A stretch of 6,039 bases of DNA from UBA1359 sp035411265. Lineage in GTDB: Bacteria; Patescibacteriota; Patescibacteriia; Patescibacteriales; Patescibacteriaceae. The stretch spans positions 1-6,039 of the forward strand of contig DAONSQ010000034.1 in the NCBI GenBank assembly GCA_035411265.1, read 5' to 3'. Below, piece by piece: positions 1 to 6,039 of this stretch (positions are counted from its first letter, which is position 1; each line of letters begins with the position of its first letter). The translations under genes were made by a program, and so were the position numbers. Below the pieces are notes generated by a model that saw only the letters and a program-made list of their open reading frames with translations, ran no database searches and was not told the DNA's origin.

Positions 1-2304
1 CAGGAACAAGAATTTTCCGTGCAAAAAATGCGTGAAGAAATCGCTTGTGCGGAAACTATTTTTGCCAGTATTGGCGGACTCAGGGCTTTGCGTGGCGTAG
101 CGGCTTGGCTTTGGGGTCGTGATGATCATTTTTCTTTTGAAATAGTGGCTAACAATGGTCTAATTTCTTTTTACATTGTTTCACCGCGGCGCTTATCGCG
201 CTATCTGGAGCAACAGATTAATGCTCATTATCCTGACGCCGTTTTAGAGGAAGTTATTGATTATAATCTTTTTAAAGCTAGCAGCCAAGTAGCGGCTGGT
301 AATTTAAAAACGATTCGTCACTTTGCTTTACCGCTTAAAACTTATTTAAAGCAAGACGCTGATTTGATGAATTCGCAACTTAATGTCATGTCTAAATTAG
401 CGCCTGACGATAGTTTAGCTATCCAGTATACTGTCCGCAGCGCTTATGGCGTCTGGCACAGCGTGGTTAAAAAAATCGTTCAAACCGCCCATAAGCAAAA
501 ATCTCTAGCAACAGCTTTAAAGCAAGGCGCTTTGCAAGAATGGCTGGATTTTTTTGGTGATATTTTTAAAAGTAAAGAGCAAAAAGAACGAGAAAGCAGT
601 CAAAAAGCTGAAAAGCGCTTAACAGCTCTGGAGGAGGAATCGTTAAAAACAATTGAAGAAAAAAATTCTAAGGCCGGTTTGGATGTTAATTTACGTTTAG
701 TTGTTTGTTCAGCAGAAAAAAGCCGAGCGGAAACTTTGTTAGCTGATTTAGTTAGCGCCTTAAGTCAGTATAATCATTACGAATACGGCAACAGTTTTAA
801 TAATAAGATTAGCAATGGCGACTCTAGACGATTGATAGAAGAGTTTATTTATCGTCGTTTTAATGATAAAGCTAGCTTTATTTTAAATACTGAAGAATTG
901 GCTAGCTTGTTCCATTTTCCATTATCTAATGCAGAAACACCTAACATTGTCTGGCTCAATGCCAAGCAGGCAGCCGCTCCAGCCACGGTACCAACTTCAG
1001 GTCTACTTTTAGGCCATAATGTTTTTCGTGGCATTAAGAAGGATATCTTTGTTAAAGAAGCTGATCGTTTGCGTCATACCTATATTATTGGTAAATCTGG
1101 TGTTGGTAAATCAGTGCTTTTAGCTAATATGGCTATCCAAGATGTTTTGAATGGCGATGGCCTATGTGTTATTGATCCGCATGGCGATTTGGTTGATGAT
1201 ATCTTGGACCGCATTCCAGCTTCACGGGCCGAGGATGTTATCCTTTTTTCACCAGCTGATTTGGAGCGGCCAATGGGTTTAAATCTATTAGAATTCGATC
1301 CTAAATATCCGGAGCAAAAGACCTTTGTTATTAATGAAATGATTGGTATTTTTGATAAGCTCTATGATTTGAAATCAACCGGCGGTCCGATTTTTGAACA
1401 ATATATGCGCAATGCCATGCTTTTGATTATGGCTGATCCTGAATCCGGTTCGACTTTAATGGAAATACCGCGAGTTTTATCTGATGCTGATTTTCGTAAT
1501 TTAAAATTATCTCGCTGTGCTGATCAGACTGTGGTTGATTTTTGGCGCAAAGAAGCTGAAAAAGCCGGTGGTGATGCGGCTTTGGCGAATGTCGTCCCTT
1601 ATATCACTTCCAAATTGACCGCCTTTATTTCCAACGACATGATGCGGCCGATTATTGCTCAGCAAAATAGCGCTTTTAACTTCCGTGATTTAATGGATAA
1701 GCGCAAGATTTTATTGGTTAGCTTACCTAAAGGCTTAATTGGTGAAATGAACGCCTATCTTTTAGGTATGATTTTAGTCGGTAAGATTTTGATGGCTTCC
1801 TTATCGCGGGCTGATATGAGCAAGGACGAACGAAAGAATTTCTTTTTATATATTGATGAGTTTCAGAATTTTACTACTAACTCAATTTGCCAAATTCTAT
1901 CTGAAGCTAGAAAATACGGCTTAGGCTTAGTAATTGCCCATCAATATGTCGGTCAGTTGACAGCCAAGGGTGATACGGCCATCAAGGATGCAGTTTTTGG
2001 TAATGCTGGCACGATGATTTCTTTCAAAATCGGCTCTGAGGATGCTGAGGTGCTGCAAAAAGAATTTGCACCAGTCTTTGATGCTTATGATTTAGTTAAT
2101 GTTGATAAATATACAGCTTATATTAAACTTTTGGTTGATAATGCTGCAATTTCACCTTTTGCTTTAAAGACGCCTTGGCCACTAGCTGGCGAACTAGATC
2201 ATGAACTAGCTGGTAAAATTCGTCAGTTGAGCCGCTTGAAATATGGCCAAGACCGTAATATAGTCGAAGCAGAGATTAAACAAAGAGTTAAGACAAATTT
2301 TTAA
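1..2304 (+). CDS. VirD4/TraG-like DNA-translocating ATPase, 5' end outside the window
   Basis: Predicted ATP-driven DNA pump of the type IV secretion coupling-protein (VirD4/TraG/TraD) superfamily, expected at the membrane. The frame is open from base 1, so the GTG at 19 is probably not the true start and the N-terminus, which may carry a membrane anchor, is missing. Counting from that GTG (761 residues): an alpha/beta region at about 40-80, a charged probable coiled coil at about 184-218, and a second alpha/beta unit to about 258. The ATPase core follows, with Walker A GKSGVGKS at 358-365, Walker B ending in D386 (LCVIDPHGD), a helical insertion at about 430-550, a second acidic box YIDEFQNF at 611-618, and a late ARKYGLGLVIAHQ motif at 630-642. 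No relaxase or other secretion gene is visible, so conjugation, DNA uptake and another DNA-moving role are all possible. The fold is near certain; the role is inferred. Confidence 0.92.
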   Translation, partial: QEQEFSVQKMREEIACAETIFASIGGLRALRGVAAWLWGRDDHFSFEIVANNGLISFYIVSPRRLSRYLEQQINAHYPDAVLEEVIDYNLFKASSQVAAGNLKTIRHFALPLKTYLKQDADLMNSQLNVMSKLAPDDSLAIQYTVRSAYGVWHSVVKKIVQTAHKQKSLATALKQGALQEWLDFFGDIFKSKEQKERESSQKAEKRLTALEEESLKTIEEKNSKAGLDVNLRLVVCSAEKSRAETLLADLVSALSQYNHYEYGNSFNNKISNGDSRRLIEEFIYRRFNDKASFILNTEELASLFHFPLSNAETPNIVWLNAKQAAAPATVPTSGLLLGHNVFRGIKKDIFVKEADRLRHTYIIGKSGVGKSVLLANMAIQDVLNGDGLCVIDPHGDLVDDILDRIPASRAEDVILFSPADLERPMGLNLLEFDPKYPEQKTFVINEMIGIFDKLYDLKSTGGPIFEQYMRNAMLLIMADPESGSTLMEIPRVLSDADFRNLKLSRCADQTVVDFWRKEAEKAGGDAALANVVPYITSKLTAFISNDMMRPIIAQQNSAFNFRDLMDKRKILLVSLPKGLIGEMNAYLLGMILVGKILMASLSRADMSKDERKNFFLYIDEFQNFTTNSICQILSEARKYGLGLVIAHQYVGQLTAKGDTAIKDAVFGNAGTMISFKIGSEDAEVLQKEFAPVFDAYDLVNVDKYTAYIKLLVDNAAISPFALKTPWPLAGELDHELAGKIRQLSRLKYGQDRNIVEAEIKQRVKTNF

Positions 2305-2310
2305 AATATG
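2302..2310 (+). promoter_or_regulatory. Stop-start junction TAAAATATG, probable translational coupling
   Basis: The stop of the ATPase gene and the start of the hypothetical gene are separated by three bases. The preceding 20 bases (AT-rich, ending in AATTTTTAAAAT) contain no AGGAGG-like sequence. Re-initiation by the terminating ribosome is the simplest way to translate the second gene; this is inferred from spacing alone. Confidence 0.45.
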
Positions 2311-2952
2311 ACTGAAAATCAAAACCAAAATCAAGACCAAGATCAAGTTTGGCAACCTGATCAGCCGATTGTCTTTAATCAAGCTGAAGCCGTGGTAAAT
2401 AATGAAACAACGACAGAGAATGAAGCGGTACCAGATAGTTATCACTTAAGCCAGGTCCAGGCTACAGCCTTGCAGAGCTTAATCAATCGCTTGGAAAAAG
2501 ATATGATTGAGTTAAAGCAGCTGACCCAGGTGCTCGGAATAAAAAATGTTCCGGCTAGCAATATTAAGGATGATGGTAGTGAAGGTAATGTAGTTGAAGG
2601 TTATTTTGATGGTGAAAAGATGGTGGCTCCAGATGGCAAGACTTATGTTGTTCCAGCTAATTATGCCTCTAAATCTAAGCTAGTCGAAGGGGATGGACTC
2701 AAATTGGTTATCGGTAGCCATGGTAATTTTATGTATAAGCAGATTGGTCCAATTGAAAGGCGCCGCTTGGTAGCAGTATTAGAGCAAGCGGCTGATGGCA
2801 GTTACTATGCTGTTTCAGAGCATCAACGCTGGCGCTTGCTTAAAGCTAGCGTTAGTTATTTCAGGGCTCAACTGGGTGATAAGATTGCGATCTTAATTCC
2901 TGATGGCCTGCCTTCCAACTACGCCGCTTTAGAAAATTTAGTTGCTGAATAA
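2308..2952 (+). CDS. Conserved-looking hypothetical protein with helix and beta-rich C-terminal region
   Basis: Function unknown; 214 residues. Residues 1-45 are a low-complexity, acidic, Gln/Asn-rich and probably disordered head, beginning with alternating Q-N and Q-D pairs. A predicted amphipathic helix spans about 46-80. From about 92 the chain is rich in predicted beta strands and short turns: FDGEKMVAPDGKTY (100-113), PANYASKSKLVEGD (116-129) and YKQIGPIERRR (143-153), then a second beta-rich half ending near IAILIPDG. There is no signal peptide, membrane segment, cysteine cluster or catalytic motif. From memory, proteins with the VPANYASKSKLVEGD and IGP-ER patterns recur in Patescibacteria and are sometimes automatically labelled as ribosomal L7/L12; I see no sequence support for that label. 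The ATG lies 3 bases after the ATPase stop with no Shine-Dalgarno, so translation is probably coupled. The gene is very likely real; a binding or structural role would be a guess. Confidence 0.85.
   Translation: MTENQNQNQDQDQVWQPDQPIVFNQAEAVVNNETTTENEAVPDSYHLSQVQATALQSLINRLEKDMIELKQLTQVLGIKNVPASNIKDDGSEGNVVEGYFDGEKMVAPDGKTYVVPANYASKSKLVEGDGLKLVIGSHGNFMYKQIGPIERRRLVAVLEQAADGSYYAVSEHQRWRLLKASVSYFRAQLGDKIAILIPDGLPSNYAALENLVAE
2320..2343 (+). repeat. Short in-frame hexanucleotide repeat, four units of CAARAY
   Basis: Four consecutive six-base units (CAAAAC, CAAAAT, CAAGAC, CAAGAT) encode Q-N, Q-N, Q-D, Q-D at the start of the hypothetical protein. The units differ at two positions, so this is a degenerate tandem repeat. 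Gain or loss of a unit would keep the reading frame and only change the length of the disordered head. Confidence 0.6.
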
Positions 2953-2958
2953 ATTATG
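2950..2958 (+). promoter_or_regulatory. Stop-start junction TAAATTATG, probable translational coupling
   Basis: This junction has the same architecture as the one at 2302-2310 and differs from it by one base. The stop of the hypothetical gene is three bases before the ATG of the HD hydrolase, with no purine-rich ribosome-binding sequence upstream. Coupled translation would keep these two proteins at linked levels. Confidence 0.45.
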
Positions 2959-3840
2959 CTTGATTGGTGGTCGATTAGTAAAATTTTAAGCAATTTTCAG
3001 AACTTATCGCAAGCCGATGAAGCTCTGATTAGAAAAGCTTGGGATCGAGCTCGCCACCTCCATGCTGGTCAAAAAAGAAAGTCTGGCCAACCTTATTTTA
3101 TTCATCCAATTGCCGTAGCAAGCGAGCTGGCTAAAAAATTTGCTGATCCGGTTTTAACAGCTGCCGCTTTGCTTCATGATACGGTTGAGGATTGTCCAGA
3201 ATATACCAAGAAAAAGCTTTATCAGGAATTTGGTTCAGAGGTTGGTTTTTTAGTTGATTCAGTTACTAAAGGTTCAGATTGTTTTTATTGCCATAGTCAC
3301 AATTTTCCTGACCGTTTGGAACGATTGCTTTGGGCCGGGAGCCAAGATGTCCGCTGCTTATTGCTTAAAATAGCTGATCGTCAGCATAATATCAGCACAA
3401 TTACTCATTTGCCCAGTAATAAGCAAATGAGAATGGCTTTTGAAACCCAGGCAGTGATGATTCCGATTAAGAATATTTTAGATTATGATCAAAATGGTTT
3501 GACTATCAGTCAAGCCACTAATAATTGGCATGATTTTTTAGAAAAAGAAAAATTAACTAAAATTGATGATTTAAAACGTCGTCTTTATCAGCAACAGTTT
3601 GTTGATTTGAACGGTGAGATGTATAATTTAGCTTATGATAATAGTAATTCAATTGTCTGGCAAATTACCGATAAAGAATTGTTTGAAAAATTGCTAAGTG
3701 ATAATAAATTTAATCAATCAATTGAAATAATTTCCATGGTTGGTAATAATGAAGAGATAATGATTGAATTTAAATTTAATCAAGCCTATATTGGCTATAA
3801 TGATTACGTGCACTTGAAAATTTCTAAATTTGGTAATTAA
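2956..3840 (+). CDS. RelA/SpoT-type HD phosphohydrolase without synthetase domain, with novel C-terminal extension
   Basis: Likely metal-dependent (Mn) cytoplasmic hydrolase of ppGpp-type alarmones or a related nucleotide. Residues about 20-170 match the HD domain of RelA/SpoT proteins: RKSGQPYFIHP holds R41 and H50, LLHDTVED holds H74, D75, E78 and D79, and KIADRQHN holds D141 and N145. These correspond to R44, H53, H77, D78, E81, D82, D144 and N148 of Streptococcus Rel with a constant offset of three. The synthetase, TGS and ACT domains of long Rel proteins are absent, so it resembles a small alarmone hydrolase (Mesh1-like). At 294 residues it is longer than such single-domain enzymes, because residues about 176-294 form an unrecognised, AT-rich, Asn/Lys/Ile-rich extension. 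The loop at 108-115 carries C109 and C112 followed by H113 and H115. The ATG is 3 bases after the previous stop, with no Shine-Dalgarno. Hydrolase family is confident; substrate is inferred. Confidence 0.87.
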   Translation: MLDWWSISKILSNFQNLSQADEALIRKAWDRARHLHAGQKRKSGQPYFIHPIAVASELAKKFADPVLTAAALLHDTVEDCPEYTKKKLYQEFGSEVGFLVDSVTKGSDCFYCHSHNFPDRLERLLWAGSQDVRCLLLKIADRQHNISTITHLPSNKQMRMAFETQAVMIPIKNILDYDQNGLTISQATNNWHDFLEKEKLTKIDDLKRRLYQQQFVDLNGEMYNLAYDNSNSIVWQITDKELFEKLLSDNKFNQSIEIISMVGNNEEIMIEFKFNQAYIGYNDYVHLKISKFGN

Positions 3841-3856
3841 TTTAATAACCAATTAT

Positions 3857-4807
3857 ATGTCACCAATCAATTCATTAGTTTCTGACTTGGAACTACACAA
3901 AGAGCTAGTCGATTGTTTAAAAAATCGCAGTTTAGAACAAAAGTTTTTGTATCTAAATGATGGGGCAATGGTTTACTATCAAGCTTCAGTTAAGACAAGT
4001 GATGATTTCTCTGAAGGGCAGTATTATGATCTTTTTACCAGTCAATTTAATAAAAAACGTCGAGTTGCTTTAGTTAGTTTGGGGTGCGGTAATGCTAAGG
4101 CTGAACATAATATTTTACAGCGCCTGCAAAAAGACGGCTATAATTTTACTTATTTTGGAGTTGATTCTTCAAGGCAAATGTTGGATTTGGCAGTTAAGAA
4201 TCTGAGTGATTTGGAATGTGAACGACAGTACTTGTGCGCCGATATCGCGGAAGAATCGTTTCGTGATGAGATTAGCCAGTTAACTAATGATTTTGATTGC
4301 CGCATGTTCTTATTCTTTGGCGGAACCATGGGCAATGTCAACCAGACCAACATCATTGACAGTCTTTACAATATTCTTAAAAAAGATGATTTGTTGTTGG
4401 TTAATGTTCGGGTGCGCCAGAGTTTGGATAATTCTGAAGATTTAAAGGTGTTTAATTTTTACACTGGTTATCTCAATAGTCCTCAATTTAGGCCATTCTT
4501 ACTTGAACCAATCGTTAAATTAGGTATTGATCCGAGCTATGGCACTTTGGTTTTGGAGATGGTTAAAGAAAAATCAATCGGCACTTTATTGATGAAATTC
4601 TTATTTGCTGTTGATAAAAAAATTGTCATTAAAGTTCGCGATGAAGCGATTCATATTTTACCAGAAGAAAAGATTGAATTACTAAACATCCGAGTTTATC
4701 ATCCACGGGTTATGGAGAATTTCTTTAAGGAACATAATTTTAAATTAGTTAAGGAAATTATTAACGACCAGTCAAATATCGGATTTTTTATCTATAAGAA
4801 AGTTTAA
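3857..4807 (+). CDS. SAM-dependent methyltransferase, EgtD-like (histidine-methyltransferase superfamily), substrate unknown
   Basis: Predicted cytoplasmic class I methyltransferase. I chose the ATG at 3857 (316 residues, close to the roughly 320 of EgtD) over an in-frame TTG at 3830, which would overlap the HD gene by 11 bases and add nine residues. SAM-binding features are motif I LGCGNAKAE with G76 and G78, the acidic residue D103 in FGVDSS, and D129 in CADIAE. The EgtD-family hallmark FFGGTMGN (153-160) is present, as is an N-terminal KFLYLNDGAMVYYQ segment resembling the KYxYDxxGSxLFxxI region of EgtD. The C-terminus ends in strands like those of EgtD. The PEYYPTRTE-like substrate motif is not recognisable, and the Glu and Ser that hold the histidine imidazole in mycobacterial EgtD are not clearly present around 274-278. 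No egtB-like gene is visible. Fold and family are fairly sure; activity on histidine is doubtful. It lies 16 bases after the HD gene with no Shine-Dalgarno. Confidence 0.82.
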   Translation: MSPINSLVSDLELHKELVDCLKNRSLEQKFLYLNDGAMVYYQASVKTSDDFSEGQYYDLFTSQFNKKRRVALVSLGCGNAKAEHNILQRLQKDGYNFTYFGVDSSRQMLDLAVKNLSDLECERQYLCADIAEESFRDEISQLTNDFDCRMFLFFGGTMGNVNQTNIIDSLYNILKKDDLLLVNVRVRQSLDNSEDLKVFNFYTGYLNSPQFRPFLLEPIVKLGIDPSYGTLVLEMVKEKSIGTLLMKFLFAVDKKIVIKVRDEAIHILPEEKIELLNIRVYHPRVMENFFKEHNFKLVKEIINDQSNIGFFIYKKV

Positions 4808-4819
4808 GTATTTTTGCCT

Positions 4820-6039
4820 ATGTCCACTCTGTATCGCCAGTATCGTCCGCAAAGTTTTGCTGAAGTTTTTGGTCAAAATCCGATCAAGATTACCTTATCT
4901 GAAGAAATTAAGCGCGGCCAAGTGGCTTCAGCCTATCTTTTTTGCGGTCCGCGAGCAGTGGGCAAAACAACAATCGCCAGGCTTTTGGCTAAATCGCTCA
5001 ATTGTCTCAATCGGAAAAAAGATTCAGCCGAGCCGTGCAATAAATGTGCCAACTGTCAGGCGATTATGGCTGGACAGTCCCTAGATATTATTGAAATCGA
5101 TGCGGCTAGCCAGACTGGTGTAGATAATGTTAGGGAAAATATTATTGCTAGTAGTCGGATTGCAGCCAGTAATGGGCATTATAAGGTCTTTATCATTGAT
5201 GAAGTCCACATGCTATCCAATTCTTCGTTTAATGCTTTGCTTAAAACTTTAGAAGAACCACCCAAGCAAGTTGTCTTTATTTTGTGCACGACTGAAGTCC
5301 ATAAGATTCCGGCGACAGTTATTTCGCGCTGCGAACGGTATGATTTTAAGAAGATCAGCCCGAGCGATATGGTGAAAAAACTTCAGCACATTTTAAAGCA
5401 AGAAGGCTGGGTAGCTGAAGAGGCGGTCTTAACTGCTATCGCTAAAAATTCACAAGGCCATCTGCGCGATGCTGAAAGTTTGCTTGGCCAATTATTGGCG
5501 GTCAGCCAACCAGCTAAAAAAGCTGAGAAAAAATTGACCATGGAAGATTTTTATTTGTTGTCGCCAAGTAGCGATATGGCGATGATTGGCCAATTTATTA
5601 AAGCCTTGGGTGAGCAGAATTCTCTTGAGGCAATCAGTTTGATCAATAAGCTTGTGGCTGATGGCCGTGATATGCGAGTTTTTTTGCAGGATTTGATTGA
5701 AATATTGCGCCAGATGCTACTTAGTAAGATTAACCCGCAGCTTTTGCCGGAATACCAAATCCAGTGGGGTAGCGATGATGCTTTTGGTTTAGCGGAGTGG
5801 CGGGAAAAATTGGCGGTCAACCGTTTGGTTCAGTTTTTACAATCTTTTCTTCAGGCCTATAATGAAACCAAAGAAGCATTTATTATTCAGTTGCCAGTTG
5901 AGTTGGCAGTGGTAAGAGTTTTGCAGCCAGCCACCGAGCCAACTCCACGGATTATTAGTCGGCCAGCGCCAGTTGCTACACCCCTAGAGGCAGTGCCGGT
6001 AGCGCCAACTTCAACTTCGGAGCCAACACCAGTATCAAA
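4820..6039 (+). CDS. dnaX: DNA polymerase III gamma/tau subunit (clamp loader), 3' end outside the window
   Basis: ATPase subunit of the clamp loader that places the sliding clamp on primed DNA and, as tau, ties polymerase and helicase together. The start ATG (MSTLYRQYRPQSFAEVFGQ) gives the standard DnaX N-terminus. Walker A is GPRAVGKT at 43-50, with Ala where Gly is usual. The four zinc-binding cysteines are C62, C73, C76 and C79. Further landmarks are IEIDAASQTGVD (91-102), Walker B with D127-E128 in IIDEVHML, sensor 1 at T157, the SRC arginine finger R170, and sensor 2 R216 in GHLRDAE. Domain III follows to about residue 360, then a Pro/Ala/Thr-rich linker from about 367 that runs off the window after 406 codons. 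No A-AAA-AAG-type slippery site is visible, but the usual position for gamma frameshifting lies beyond the end, so gamma production cannot be judged. The gene starts 12 bases after the methyltransferase stop. Confidence 0.98.
   Translation, partial: MSTLYRQYRPQSFAEVFGQNPIKITLSEEIKRGQVASAYLFCGPRAVGKTTIARLLAKSLNCLNRKKDSAEPCNKCANCQAIMAGQSLDIIEIDAASQTGVDNVRENIIASSRIAASNGHYKVFIIDEVHMLSNSSFNALLKTLEEPPKQVVFILCTTEVHKIPATVISRCERYDFKKISPSDMVKKLQHILKQEGWVAEEAVLTAIAKNSQGHLRDAESLLGQLLAVSQPAKKAEKKLTMEDFYLLSPSSDMAMIGQFIKALGEQNSLEAISLINKLVADGRDMRVFLQDLIEILRQMLLSKINPQLLPEYQIQWGSDDAFGLAEWREKLAVNRLVQFLQSFLQAYNETKEAFIIQLPVELAVVRVLQPATEPTPRIISRPAPVATPLEAVPVAPTSTSEPTPVS

Noticed and set aside
849..1034. Minus-strand open frame inside the ATPase gene.
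   Set aside because: Shadow of the coding strand with no recognisable protein features.
2206..2445. Minus-strand open frame of 79 residues with a hydrophobic repeated Leu/Ile/Val stretch that resembles a membrane segment.
   Set aside because: The hydrophobic run is the reverse complement of the CAARAY repeat and adjacent codons; it overlaps two well-supported genes.
3828..3856. Imperfect inverted repeat (TTGGT ... ACCAA) across the HD gene stop and the methyltransferase start, possibly a terminator.
   Set aside because: Only about five to seven AT-rich pairs with a bulge and a 13-base loop, and no following T-run; too weak to act as an intrinsic terminator.
3830..3856. TTG at 3830 as start of the methyltransferase.
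   Set aside because: It would overlap the HD gene and add nine residues with no family match; the ATG at 3857 gives the expected length.
4150..4356. Minus-strand open frame inside the methyltransferase gene.
   Set aside because: It is antisense to the conserved SAM-binding codons and has no features of its own.
4771..4819. TATAAG near 4793 as a -10 box of a separate dnaX promoter.
   Set aside because: No -35-like hexamer at suitable spacing, and it lies within the last codons of the methyltransferase in AT-rich sequence where such matches are common.
4857..5084. 75-residue open frame on the + strand.
   Set aside because: It lies wholly within dnaX in another frame, over the Walker A and zinc-finger codons, and its translation resembles nothing.
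277..5110. The palindrome GCTAGC occurs six times (277, 871, 901, 2554, 2845, 5105), more than expected by chance, as if it were a binding or restriction-related site.
   Set aside because: All six copies are in frame and encode Ala-Ser with codons GCT AGC in three different genes, so codon preference explains them.
5371..5535. A-rich runs in dnaX (GTGAAAAAACTT near 5373, GAGAAAAAATTG near 5525) as programmed frameshift sites for the gamma subunit.
   Set aside because: Neither fits the X-XXY-YYZ heptamer in the reading frame, and both lie in the folded domains, far before the usual frameshift position.
5551..5820. Minus-strand open frame of 89 residues inside dnaX.
   Set aside because: Antisense to domain III of dnaX, with no recognisable motif.

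Overview
The window looks like a piece of a small-genome bacterium of the Patescibacteria/CPR type (Parcubacteria-like). This is inferred from the style of the VirD4/TraG-like ATPase, from a small hypothetical protein I associate with that group, from tightly packed co-directional genes, and from the lack of recognisable Shine-Dalgarno sequences. The standard code fits: all four visible stop codons are TAA and no in-frame TGA interrupts a gene. Base composition is moderate but uneven, with an AT-rich middle.

Layout: five protein genes lie on the + strand and fill almost the whole window, with gaps of 3, 3, 16 and 12 bases, so they probably form one operon. (1) 1-2304 is the 3' part of a DNA-pumping ATPase of the VirD4/TraG type, cut by the window start. 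(2) 2308-2952 is a 214-residue conserved-looking protein of unknown function, with a low-complexity acidic head, one helix and a beta-rich tail. (3) 2956-3840 is an HD phosphohydrolase that keeps every catalytic residue of the RelA/SpoT ppGpp hydrolase domain but has no synthetase domain; its C-terminal 119 residues are an unrecognised AT-rich extension. (4) 3857-4807 is a SAM-dependent methyltransferase resembling the EgtD family but probably altered in the histidine-binding part. (5) 4820-6039 is dnaX, the clamp-loader gamma/tau subunit of DNA polymerase III, cut by the window end in its proline-rich linker.

How the genes may work together: dnaX is a core replication gene and the first gene is a predicted DNA translocase, so the ends of the cluster concern DNA. 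The middle genes look like small-molecule enzymes, one likely alarmone- or nucleotide-hydrolysing and one methylating an unknown small molecule. Nothing in the sequence proves a shared pathway; co-transcription is the only link seen. I see no RNA gene, mobile element, CRISPR array, promoter or convincing terminator. There is no gene-free stretch longer than 16 bases.
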